A stretch of 64,000 nt of DNA from Ardenticatenaceae bacterium (GTDB lineage Bacteria; Chloroflexota; Anaerolineae; Promineifilales; Promineifilaceae), in contig JACKBX010000006.1 in NCBI GenBank assembly GCA_020634375.1, forward strand, positions 248,001-312,000. Direction: 5' to 3'. The notes under the pieces were generated by a model that had not been told where the DNA came from, made no database searches, and saw only the letters and a program-made list of their open reading frames with translations. Every line of letters starts with the position of its first letter. Position 1 is the first letter of the stretch. Of this stretch, positions 27,590 to 34,912 are shown piece by piece. The translations under genes were made by a program, and so were the position numbers.

Positions 27590-27655
27590 ACGTGATGCGT
27601 GAAGCGTGAAACGTGAGAAGAAATTCGTCACGTTTCACGCTTCACGTTTCACGAA
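27590..27655. repeat. CGTGAAA-word inverted repeat
   Basis: A complete copy with CGTGATGCGTGAAGC words left and TTTCACGCTTCACG words right, filling the gap between gpmI and the next start codon. Confidence 0.85.
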
Positions 27656-27667
27656 AGCAGGGAGTTT

Positions 27668-28063
27668 ATGCAGAACGGCAACGCTTTTCACGGTTTTATG
27701 GAGGAGGCGCTGGCTTATTTGGGGCAGATGCAGGTGATGGCCTATTATCGCCAGCCGCTGCCTGCGGAGGCGGATGAGCGGCTGGCGGCGATGGCGATGC
27801 GGCTGTTGGTGGCTGCGCCGGAGGAACGGGAACAGTTCCAGCAGGCGCTGGCCCCGGAGCAGCGGTCGCTGTTTGGTATTTTTGGGCATCGTGCGGCGAC
27901 GCTGGCGATGCGGAATGGGGAGCGGGAATGGCTGCTGTGGGGGTTGGTGGGTACGGCCGTTTCCAATTACACTATCCCGCCCAAGCGCAACGTGGAGGTG
28001 GGGCTGGCTGTCTTTCACCATGTGGCCCGCAAGCTGGGGGTGAATACGGTGGATTTAGTTTGA
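27668..28063 (+). CDS. Small hypothetical protein, probably truncated by a frameshift
   Basis: This 131-residue, Ala/Arg/Leu-rich helical protein has no motif I recognise. CAGGGAG precedes the ATG. The frame stops at TGA 28061-28063, but the next reading frame remains open and in-character up to 28202 (see separate entry), so the native protein may be about 177 residues. The gene contains one ACGGCCGT at 27952, translated Thr-Ala-Val. Confidence 0.6.
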   Translation: MQNGNAFHGFMEEALAYLGQMQVMAYYRQPLPAEADERLAAMAMRLLVAAPEEREQFQQALAPEQRSLFGIFGHRAATLAMRNGEREWLLWGLVGTAVSNYTIPPKRNVEVGLAVFHHVARKLGVNTVDLV

Positions 28064-28202
28064 TGAGGTAACGGCCGTTGCCGGGGATGCCATCGCCGAT
28101 CAGCTACGCGCCTTTGGCCGCCGTTCTGATGTGCGCCTGGGCAGCTACGGCTGGCGCGAAGTGAAAACGGAGGAGGGGGTGAAGTATCGGTTTTCCTGGT
28201 GA
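28062..28202 (+). pseudogene. Frameshifted C-terminal part of the preceding gene
   Basis: Frame 3 reads DEVTAVAGDAIADQLRAFG and continues to end KYRFSW at a TGA (28200-28202). It has no start codon or ribosome site of its own and begins exactly where the preceding frame stops. Removing one T from the GTTTGATG at about 28058-28065 would join the two frames. A real frameshift, programmed slippage or a sequencing error cannot be separated here. Confidence 0.6.
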
Positions 28203-28217
28203 GGCAAAGTAGTGTGA

Positions 28218-28688
28218 TCAGGTTGACGCTAATGTGGGAATGCTTATGACTTCTCTACTTATCTCGTTGTATTCAAGGATCTCCACATCAATTGGGATCA
28301 GGTGTCCATAATTTCTCACATAATAGGCAGCGAGAGTTTCATTCCGCTTCTCGCTGAAGTCATGTAGAACGAATAGCACCTTACGAAACCTTTTTGGAGC
28401 CAAATAGAAGTAATACATGGCTTCATTCCATACAGTCATTTTTGCACTTGGTATGTTTCCGCCTTGAGTCCACCGATGTGATTTACACTCGACAAGAATT
28501 GACGGATCGTCAGAGCCGAGATCAAACTGTCGGTTCTTCTTTTTTATATTCACCCCCAAACGCACTGCATAATTTCTATCTAATGATATGCCATGCTGTT
28601 GGAAGTAGTTTTTTGCCGTGATTTCAAAGTTCCGCCCTACGTGAGTGTTTGAAGTGGAGCCAACCCTTTGGAAATTGTTGCTGTCCAT
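28218..28688 (-). CDS. PD-(D/E)XK nuclease-like protein
   Basis: The 156-residue protein has the order expected of a PD-(D/E)XK nuclease core: Asp56 in RQFDLG, then Glu67-Cys68-Lys69 in ILVECKS, followed by an amphipathic helix (AKMTVWNEAMYYF). An N-terminal helix (GRNFEITAKNYF) fits the same fold. Restriction, repair or mobile-element cleavage are all possible. It is 8 nt downstream of a DnaJ-type zinc-finger gene on the same strand and AT-richer than the neighbourhood, without ACGGCCGT, suggesting transfer as a pair. Confidence 0.7.
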   Translation of the reverse strand: MDSNNFQRVGSTSNTHVGRNFEITAKNYFQQHGISLDRNYAVRLGVNIKKKNRQFDLGSDDPSILVECKSHRWTQGGNIPSAKMTVWNEAMYYFYLAPKRFRKVLFVLHDFSEKRNETLAAYYVRNYGHLIPIDVEILEYNEISREVISIPTLAST

Positions 28689-28696
28689 TTTTTCAT

Positions 28697-28912
28697 TTAT
28701 AGGGGTATATTTACCTGAATTTTACCCACTCCACCACACAATTGGCACAGTAACTTTCCCGTCCCATGGCAATCTTGGCATTCAGTCTGATCACCCATTC
28801 CAAGCTCACCCCCAAGCCCCTTTTTTTTGCGAATTTCCCCTTTCCCATTACAAATTGGACAAACTACTGCGCCAGTTCCATTACAACCTTTGCATTTTTC
28901 TACTCGTATCAT
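28697..28912 (-). CDS. Small DnaJ-type zinc-finger protein
   Basis: The 71-residue protein is almost wholly a DnaJ cysteine-rich domain: CKGCNGTG, CPICNGKG, CQDCHGTG and CQLCGGVG, four CxxCxGxG motifs able to bind two zinc ions. It lacks the J domain and the substrate-binding domain. GGAGG precedes the ATG. Free-standing proteins of this type occur as small zinc ribbons. Here it is the first gene of a two-gene unit with a PD-(D/E)XK nuclease-like gene. Confidence 0.85.
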   Translation of the reverse strand: MIRVEKCKGCNGTGAVVCPICNGKGEIRKKKGLGGELGMGDQTECQDCHGTGKLLCQLCGGVGKIQVNIPL

Positions 28913-28993
28913 TTTTTATTTCCTCCAAATGTTCAATATAGTTTGACTGCACGGATTGACGCTTACAATATTTTGCGATCCTCCGGCGACTTA

Positions 28994-29032
28994 TGACAAA
29001 CCATAATGTAGAATGTATATAAAGGTTTGTCA
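28994..29032. promoter_or_regulatory. Inverted repeat upstream of methyltransferase gene
   Basis: TGACAAACC (28994-29002) and GGTTTGTCA (29024-29032) are perfect 9-bp inverted arms with a 21-bp AT-rich spacer holding TATATAA. This looks like an operator over a promoter, between divergent units (zinc finger/nuclease leftwards, methyltransferase rightwards). Confidence 0.55.
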
Positions 29033-29050
29033 ATAATTCAGGAGGTAGTA

Positions 29051-29851
29051 ATGAATCCAGTTGAGCAGCTTTATGACAGTGACCCGCAGCGGGAGTGGGA
29101 GCGGCTGGATCGGCATCGCACGGAGTTTGCGGTGACGTGGCGGGCGTTGCAGGCGTATTTGCCATTGCCGCCAACGGCCGTTGCCGACATAGGCGGCGGG
29201 CCAGGGCGTTACGCCATTGCTTTAGCGCAAGCTGGATACCGTGTGACACTGTTGGACTTGTCGCGGGGGAACCTGGCGCTGGCGCAGAAGAAAGCACAGG
29301 CGGCAGGCGTGACATTGGCGGGGGCGCTGCATGGCAATGCGCTGCAACTGCCGCTGCCGCCAATCTCTTTTGATGCGGCGCTGTTGTTTGGCCCTTTGTA
29401 TCATCTGCTGGATTTGGCGGAGCGGGAAACGGCCGTTGCCCAAACCCACACGATCCTCAAACCGGTCGGCCTCATCTTTGCCGCTTTCATCACCCGCTTT
29501 GCGCCATTTCGGGATATGGCTGCGAAGGGATATGGCGATTGGATTATCAACCACGCCGAGCGGGCGGCGATGATTTTGCAGACGGGGCAGAATCCAGCGC
29601 TGCCGGGGAACAGTTTTCCCAACTCGTATTTTGCGCACCCGGATGAGGTACGGCCGTTGCTAGAAAGCCAGGGCTTTGAGACATTGGCGGTCATTGGCTG
29701 TGAAGGCGTTGTGGCCGGTCACGAGCAGCACATCAATGGGTTGCAGGGCGAGTTGTGGGAGGAGTGGGTGTCGTTGAACTACCGGCTGGGGCAAGACCCG
29801 GCGCTGCACGGCGCTGCCGACCATCTTTTGTATGTGGGTCGGAAAGCATAA
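29051..29851 (+). CDS. Class I SAM-dependent methyltransferase
   Basis: The protein of about 266 residues has motif I ADIGGGPGRYA, the acidic residue in TLLDLS (motif II) and FDAALLFGPLYHL at motif IV, the Rossmann methyltransferase core. Substrate is not evident. I chose the ATG at 29051 with GGAGG 7 nt upstream over the in-frame 29027. The gene has normal ACGGCCGT content, so it belongs to the host background unlike the cassette before it. Confidence 0.85.
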   Translation: MNPVEQLYDSDPQREWERLDRHRTEFAVTWRALQAYLPLPPTAVADIGGGPGRYAIALAQAGYRVTLLDLSRGNLALAQKKAQAAGVTLAGALHGNALQLPLPPISFDAALLFGPLYHLLDLAERETAVAQTHTILKPVGLIFAAFITRFAPFRDMAAKGYGDWIINHAERAAMILQTGQNPALPGNSFPNSYFAHPDEVRPLLESQGFETLAVIGCEGVVAGHEQHINGLQGELWEEWVSLNYRLGQDPALHGAADHLLYVGRKA

Positions 29852-29872
29852 CCGGATTTTAACCCGGCGTGC

Positions 29873-29902
29873 TTGACACCCCTTATGCGGGCATGTTACC
29901 AT
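29873..29902 (+). promoter_or_regulatory. Candidate promoter of a non-coding transcript
   Basis: TTGACA (29873-29878, perfect -35) and TACCAT (29897-29902) separated by 18 bp, just after the methyltransferase stop. No coding frame follows before the terminator at 30054. Confidence 0.55.
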
Positions 29903-29908
29903 CCCGGC

Positions 29909-30080
29909 ACGATGTTACACATGATTTGGTCTGCTACAGTTCAAAGTTATCTCCCGATGTGCGATAGTATTGGTAATACCGCATCGGTGGTTTGGGCGTG
30001 GCAGGATGCTGAGGTTTAGCGAGTAACGATAACTCCAATTGACAAGTATTCTCAAGGGCGCGATGAACCACCATCGCGTC
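29909..30080 (+). ncRNA. Candidate structured small RNA (6S-like rod shape, unassigned)
   Basis: This 314-bp gene-free stretch has its own promoter and terminator. Nested pairings are visible: GTTAC 29914-29918 with GTAAC 30023-30027, CTGCTA 29931-29936 with TGGCAG 29999-30004, CCGATG 29954-29959 with CATCGG 29982-29987, and TATT/AATA in the apical part. Large unpaired bulges separate them, a rod with an internal bubble. That shape recalls 6S RNA, but I cannot confirm the family. A leader of the downstream ABC gene is an alternative. Confidence 0.35.
30054..30080 (+). terminator. Rho-independent terminator before ABC-2 ATPase gene
   Basis: GGGCGCGATG pairs with CATCGCGTCC around AACCAC and is followed by TTTTTATTTT. 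Confidence 0.85.
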
Positions 30081-30094
30081 CTTTTTATTTTGCG

Positions 30095-30150
30095 TAAAAC
30101 GTGAAACGTGATGAAGCTCTTTTCACGTTTCACGCCTCACGTTTCACGCA
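30095..30150. repeat. CGTGAAA-word inverted repeat
   Basis: A complete copy (CGTAAAACGTGAAACGTG left, TTTCACGCCTCACG right) immediately upstream of the ABC-2 ATPase ribosome site. Confidence 0.85.
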
Positions 30151-30165
30151 CTAGGAGGTGATTGT

Positions 30166-31182
30166 ATGACAACTGGACAGGGAAACGGGTTTGCCATCGC
30201 CGCGCATGGCTTGGAGAAGCGGTTTTCGTTGAAGCAAAAGGCGCCGGGACTGGCGGGCAGCCTGCGGGCGGTGTGGAAGCCGGAGATGCGGCAGGTTACG
30301 GCCGTTTCCGACATCAATTTCACGCTGGAAGAAGGGGAACTGCTGGCCTTCATTGGGCCAAATGGCGCGGGCAAATCCACTACGATCAAGATGCTGACCG
30401 GTATTTTGTTCCCCAGCGGCGGCGAGGCCAGCGTGCTGGGGCTGACGCCCTGGAAAGACCGGCGCAAGCTAGCTTACTCCATTGGTTCCGTCTTTGGGCA
30501 AAAACCGCAACTTTGGTATCACCTGCCGCCGGAGGATACCTTCCGCCTGTTCGCCCGCATTTACGAGCTGGACATGGGCGCGTATCAGAAGCGGCGCGAT
30601 TTTTTGGTGGAGGCGTTTCAGATTGAGCATTTGCTGCAAACGCCGGTGCGCAAATTGAGCCTGGGACAGCGCATGAAGTGCGAGATTGCTGCCTCGCTGC
30701 TGCATCGCCCGCGCATCATCTTTTTGGATGAGCCGACGATTGGGCTGGATGTGGTTGCCAAGCAGCAAATCCGCGACGCTATCCGCCACTTGAATGAGAC
30801 GGAAGGGGTGACGATTTTCCTCACCAGCCACGACGCCGGGGATGTGGAGAGTTTGTCGAAGCGGGTGGTGGTGATCAATCACGGCCGTCTCATTTTCGAT
30901 GATCGCACGTCTGTTTTGAAGCGGCAGTATCTGACGCGCAAAATCATTGACGTGCGCTTTGCCCAGCCGTTGGACGCGCCCTTTGCCATGCCGGGCGTGC
31001 ATGTGCTGAAGCAGGGGGCGTATGGCGTGAAGTTGGAGTTTGACGGCCGTCAAGTCCCCGTCGAGCAGGTGGTGCAGCGGCTCATCGCCACCAAACCTTG
31101 CCAGGACATCAACATCGCCGACCCGCCGCTGGAGGAGATCATCCGCGAGATTTACCAGCAAGAGACGGTGATTAGTGCGTAA
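30166..31182 (+). CDS. ABC-2 type transporter ATP-binding protein
   Basis: The 338-residue ATPase has Walker A GPNGAGKST (about residues 65-73), signature LSLGQR (about 165), Walker B IIFLDEPTIGLD (about 185-196) and H-loop LTSHD. The C-terminal extension (about 240-335) is typical of ABC-2 exporters of the COG4586 type. It works with the two permeases at 32447 and 33336, although an inverted SGNH gene now lies between. AGGAGG precedes the ATG. The substrate is unknown. Its end overlaps the convergent SGNH gene by 11 nt. Confidence 0.9.
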   Translation: MTTGQGNGFAIAAHGLEKRFSLKQKAPGLAGSLRAVWKPEMRQVTAVSDINFTLEEGELLAFIGPNGAGKSTTIKMLTGILFPSGGEASVLGLTPWKDRRKLAYSIGSVFGQKPQLWYHLPPEDTFRLFARIYELDMGAYQKRRDFLVEAFQIEHLLQTPVRKLSLGQRMKCEIAASLLHRPRIIFLDEPTIGLDVVAKQQIRDAIRHLNETEGVTIFLTSHDAGDVESLSKRVVVINHGRLIFDDRTSVLKRQYLTRKIIDVRFAQPLDAPFAMPGVHVLKQGAYGVKLEFDGRQVPVEQVVQRLIATKPCQDINIADPPLEEIIREIYQQETVISA

Positions 31183-32275
31183 ATTCCTGCGTGAAGAGGG
31201 CCTCGGCCGTAAGCTGATGCCCCAGGGCATTGGGGTGCATCCACACGTCGGCGAAGAGCAGATTTTCGTACCCTTCGCAGGCGTCGCCGCCCGCCTCTTC
31301 ACAGGTTTTCTTGAAGATGGGCAGCATGTCTACCAGCGGGATTTGCGCCTCGGCTGCCCGCGCCGTCAGAATGTCTTGCGGGATGGTGGGATGGTGGGCG
31401 CTGTTGACCTGGTAGGCGGTGGGAAACACGACCAAAATCAGGTCAATGCCCTGTTGTTGGGCGGCCTGCTGCATGATGACGATGTGCTGCCACACTTTGT
31501 CCCACAATTCGCTGTTGGCGCTGAGGGGGTAGTAGGCTTCGGCTTGCAGCGGCGGATTGAGGACGGGGATGGCTTCTGGCCCGACTTTTCGCGCCAGCAA
31601 AAAGCGGATTTCGGTGGTGAGGAAGGGCCAACTGTAGGTGTGGTCACGCAGCCAGGTGAACAGGGTTGCTTTTGGTTCGGTCACGGTGAGGCTGCAAATG
31701 TCGTTGACAACGGTGATGTCGAGCAAAATGAGGTTGGGCTGGTAGGCGAGTCCTTCTTGCAAGAGGTAGTTGGTTTCGGCGCACAAATTCCAGCCTGGCA
31801 CGCCGGCGTTGATCACTTCGTAATGCAGGCCGTCATTTTGGGCATTGAGCGCCTCTTCCAACAGGTTGCCATAGGTTTCTTCCTGGCGCACTTCCCAGCC
31901 GAAGGCGACGGAATCGCCGAGGTTGAGGATGCGGATGGTGTTGGGCGGTTTGGGGGTGGCGATTTCGTCATCTCGCAGCCCTTGTGTGTTGATGTGGACG
32001 GGTATGCCTTCCCAGTTGTAGGTTTGGTTGGCGGTGAGGAGGTTGTACGGCCGTTCCGCACTCCCAAACCGCACCGTAGGCATCCGGCGCGAGGCGACCA
32101 GCGTCCAGCCTAATGGCCCCTGGGCTGTCTTTTGCTCCCAGCGATAGGCGATGAATTCTAACAAGGCGAAAAAGAGGATGATGGGCATGATAGAGATGAG
32201 CAGCCTTTCGATGATGTTGCGCAAACGGTTTGGCCGTCTTTGGGAAAGGGATGGAGAAGGATGTACCAGATTCAT
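31172..32275 (-). CDS. SGNH/GDSL-family membrane-anchored hydrolase
   Basis: The 367-residue protein has an N-terminal transmembrane helix (about residues 18-40). An SGNH domain follows: block I LNLGDSVAFG (Ser), the Gly of NAGVPGW, Asn in DITVVNDI and block V DVWMHPNALGH (Asp/His). Such proteins act as esterases or O-acetyl-modifying enzymes outside the membrane. The ATG at 32275 follows GGAGG. Its position, inverted between an ABC-2 ATPase and its permeases, is unusual; it may modify the exported product or be an insertion. Confidence 0.8.
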   Translation of the reverse strand: MNLVHPSPSLSQRRPNRLRNIIERLLISIMPIILFFALLEFIAYRWEQKTAQGPLGWTLVASRRMPTVRFGSAERPYNLLTANQTYNWEGIPVHINTQGLRDDEIATPKPPNTIRILNLGDSVAFGWEVRQEETYGNLLEEALNAQNDGLHYEVINAGVPGWNLCAETNYLLQEGLAYQPNLILLDITVVNDICSLTVTEPKATLFTWLRDHTYSWPFLTTEIRFLLARKVGPEAIPVLNPPLQAEAYYPLSANSELWDKVWQHIVIMQQAAQQQGIDLILVVFPTAYQVNSAHHPTIPQDILTARAAEAQIPLVDMLPIFKKTCEEAGGDACEGYENLLFADVWMHPNALGHQLTAEALFTQEFTH

Positions 32276-32446
32276 GACGCACGCCTCCATTGGTGGGGAT
32301 GATGTTGGATGCGACGCACTATCGGAGTTGAATGAATGACAGGGTATGGGGAAGAAAAGCAGATTGGCTCCCTGTTTCTTCCTCATAGTGTAATGGGAAT
32401 GTGTGTGCGATTCAATGGGGTGAATCGCTGAATTGGGAGGTCTGAC

Positions 32447-33259
32447 ATGAGAATGCAATGGCGATCAACTGGCGTGAAGTATGGCGCGATTATGCAGACG
32501 AATTTGCAGAATCAATTGGCGTATTTGTGGGATGCGATGGGACGCGCTGTGTTTATTTTGCTGATTATGTATATTTTTGCGCAGTTGTGGACGGCCGTTT
32601 ACGAGACACGCCAAACACCAGACATCGCCGGGCTGACGCTGGCAAATACCATCTGGTACTTCTTGCTGGCGGAGGTGGTGGAGCTGGGTAAGTTCCGCCA
32701 TGATCAGGCGATTTCGGATGAGGTGAAGGATGGCTCGATTGCGTATACGTTGGTACGGCCGTACAACTATCTTGCCTATCATTTTGCCAATGGGTTGGGG
32801 GAAACGGCCGTGAAAATGTTCCTCGTCTTTGTGCTGGGGGCACCCGTCGCCCTGCACTTTGCCGGGCTGCCCACCGTCAACGTGGCGCACCTGCCGCTGG
32901 TGGCGCTGGTCATGGGGCTGGGATTGCTCGTGGATTTCTGCATCGCCAGCATGATTGGCCTGATGGCCTTTGTGATGGAAGATACCTTTTCGCTGCGCCT
33001 CATCTACCAAAAGCTGATCTTCATTTTGGGTGGCTTGCTCATCCCCGTAGATTTTCTGCCCGACTGGTTGCAGCGCATCGCCCGCGTGCTGCCCTTCAAC
33101 CTGACAACATATGCCCCGGCGAAGCTGTTTGTGGCCTTCAGTTGGGCGCAGTTTTGGCAAATTTTGCTGCTGCAAATGGTCTGGCTGGCAATTTTGGGAT
33201 TATTGTTGTGGGCACAATATCGTTGGGCCACGCAGCGGTTGGCGGTGAATGGCGGGTGA
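32447..33259 (+). CDS. ABC-2 type transporter permease (first)
   Basis: This 270-residue integral membrane protein has about six hydrophobic segments (near 30-50, 60-80, 115-135, 145-175, 185-205, 230-255). It fits the COG4587-type permease that pairs with COG4586 ATPases and COG3694 permeases. It is basic at the N terminus and GGGAGG precedes the ATG. The second permease gene follows after a repeat-filled gap. Confidence 0.85.
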   Translation: MRMQWRSTGVKYGAIMQTNLQNQLAYLWDAMGRAVFILLIMYIFAQLWTAVYETRQTPDIAGLTLANTIWYFLLAEVVELGKFRHDQAISDEVKDGSIAYTLVRPYNYLAYHFANGLGETAVKMFLVFVLGAPVALHFAGLPTVNVAHLPLVALVMGLGLLVDFCIASMIGLMAFVMEDTFSLRLIYQKLIFILGGLLIPVDFLPDWLQRIARVLPFNLTTYAPAKLFVAFSWAQFWQILLLQMVWLAILGLLLWAQYRWATQRLAVNGG

Positions 33260-33271
33260 GTCGGTAAGCAG

Positions 33272-33322
33272 TGTTCAGTATTCAGTATCTGGTCACTGAT
33301 TACTGACCACTGATTACTGGTC
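33272..33322. repeat. ATTCAGTA/ACTGATTAC word inverted repeat
   Basis: Words CAGTATTCAGTATC and CACTGATTACTGACCACTG fill the gap between the two permease genes. A longer relative is at 62129-62222. Confidence 0.75.
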
Positions 33323-33335
33323 ACGGAGATTGATC

Positions 33336-34133
33336 ATGAAACAACTAAAAGCTGAACTAACTTTCTTGCGGGCGTTGACGGCCGTCAACCTCTCCTCGGC
33401 GATGGAATACCGCGCCAGTTTCATCACGCAAATAGTGGGCATGTTCATTAACAACGGCATCTACTTCGTCTTTTGGCTGATTTTCTTCAACCAGTTTGGC
33501 GCGGTGCGCGGCTACGAGATGGACGACATTTACCTGCTCTTTGCCATCGCCACATTGGGCTATGGCATCGGGTTTATGTTTGCTGCCAACAGCGGCGCCA
33601 ATCTTGCTTATCTCATCGCGCAGGGGCGGCTGGATTACTACCTGGTCTTGCCGCGCAATTTGCTGCTGCATGTCATCTTTTCGCGCATGAGCGTTTCCAC
33701 CATTGGCGATCTGGCTTTTGGCGTGGTGGCATATATGTTTACCGGGCGCTTCCATCCGTTGGATATTCTGCTGTTTGTGGTTAGCAGTGTACTGGCGGGA
33801 TTGATGTTTGTGGGATTTTCTGTTATCACCGGGTCGCTGGCCTTCTATTTGGGCAATGCTCGTTATCTCAGCCAGCAGTTGACCAATGCGATTTTGACGT
33901 TCACGTTGTATCCCAATACGTTGTTTTCGGGACTGGCTCGCTTTTTGCTGTTTACGCTGCTGCCGGCGGCTTTTATTGGTGCGGTTCCGGTGCAGGTGGT
34001 GAAGACGCGCAGTGGATTGCTGCTGGCCGGGTTGTTTGGCGCGGTGGTGGTGGTGTGGGGGGTGGGAACGGCCGTATTCTACCTCGGCCTCCGTCGCTAC
34101 GAATCAGGCAGCGCCCTCAACATCAACATATAG
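33336..34133 (+). CDS. ABC-2 type transporter permease (second)
   Basis: This 265-residue membrane protein of the COG3694 type has about six hydrophobic segments and completes the exporter of ATPase 30166 and permease 32447. The ATG at 33336 has GGAG 7 nt upstream; a TTG two codons earlier is less likely. It converges with the pst cluster, 12 nt apart. Confidence 0.85.
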   Translation: MKQLKAELTFLRALTAVNLSSAMEYRASFITQIVGMFINNGIYFVFWLIFFNQFGAVRGYEMDDIYLLFAIATLGYGIGFMFAANSGANLAYLIAQGRLDYYLVLPRNLLLHVIFSRMSVSTIGDLAFGVVAYMFTGRFHPLDILLFVVSSVLAGLMFVGFSVITGSLAFYLGNARYLSQQLTNAILTFTLYPNTLFSGLARFLLFTLLPAAFIGAVPVQVVKTRSGLLLAGLFGAVVVVWGVGTAVFYLGLRRYESGSALNINI

Positions 34134-34145
34134 GGCGATTCACGC

Positions 34146-34901
34146 TTACCCCTGCCTGCCGGTGATGTACGATTCCGTCAATTCCTCCTGCGGATTCGTA
34201 AACAAATCACCCGTTTTGCCGAACTCAACCAGACGGCCCAGCCAGAAAAAGCCCGTCCAGTCTGAGGCGCGGGCCGCTTGTTGCATGTTGTGCGTCACAA
34301 TCACAATCGTGTAATTTTTCGACAGTTGGCGCATTAAATCCTCAACCCGCAGCGTGGCAACCGGGTCCAGCGCCGAACATGGCTCATCCATCAAAATGAC
34401 TTCTGGCTGCACGGCAATGGCGCGGGCAATGCACAGCCGCTGCTGTTGCCCCGGATTCAACGCTTGTGCCGGTTCGTAGAGCTTGTCCTGTACCTCTTCC
34501 CACAGCGCCGCCCCTTTCAGGCTTTCTACTACCACATCGTCTAAACTGCTGCCTTTTGCCGTACCCAATACGCGAGGGCCAAAGGCCACATTGTTGTAAA
34601 TGCTTTGTGGGAAGGGATTCGGCCGTTGAAATACCATACCTACGCGATGGCGCAAATCCACCACATCCACATCCGCATCATAAATATTCTTACCGTCCAG
34701 CAGCACTTCACCCTCTGCGCGTGCGATGGAGATGGTGTCATTCATACGGTTCAGTGAGCGCAAAAAAGTAGACTTACCGCATCCCGACGGGCCAATTAAG
34801 GCTGTAATTTGGTTGGCGCGAATGGGTACATTCAGGTCAATCAGTGCCTGAAAGTCCCCATAATAAAAATTGAACTGCCGAACTTCGATTTTGTTTTCCA
34901 T
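34146..34901 (-). CDS. PstB-like phosphate ABC ATPase with altered signature motif
   Basis: The 251-residue protein is PstB-like throughout: Walker A GPSGCGKST, Q-loop MVFQRPNPFP, Walker B VILMDEPCSALD and H-loop VTHNMQQAA are all intact. The ABC signature, however, reads LNPGQ (residues 148-152) instead of LSGGQ, altering the Ser and first Gly that contact the gamma-phosphate of ATP on the partner subunit. It lies 11 nt after a second PstB-like gene that has the opposite defects, so the two probably form a heterodimer. It closes the minus-strand pst operon. Confidence 0.88.
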   Translation of the reverse strand: MENKIEVRQFNFYYGDFQALIDLNVPIRANQITALIGPSGCGKSTFLRSLNRMNDTISIARAEGEVLLDGKNIYDADVDVVDLRHRVGMVFQRPNPFPQSIYNNVAFGPRVLGTAKGSSLDDVVVESLKGAALWEEVQDKLYEPAQALNPGQQQRLCIARAIAVQPEVILMDEPCSALDPVATLRVEDLMRQLSKNYTIVIVTHNMQQAARASDWTGFFWLGRLVEFGKTGDLFTNPQEELTESYITGRQG

Positions 34902-34912
34902 AGCTTTTGACT

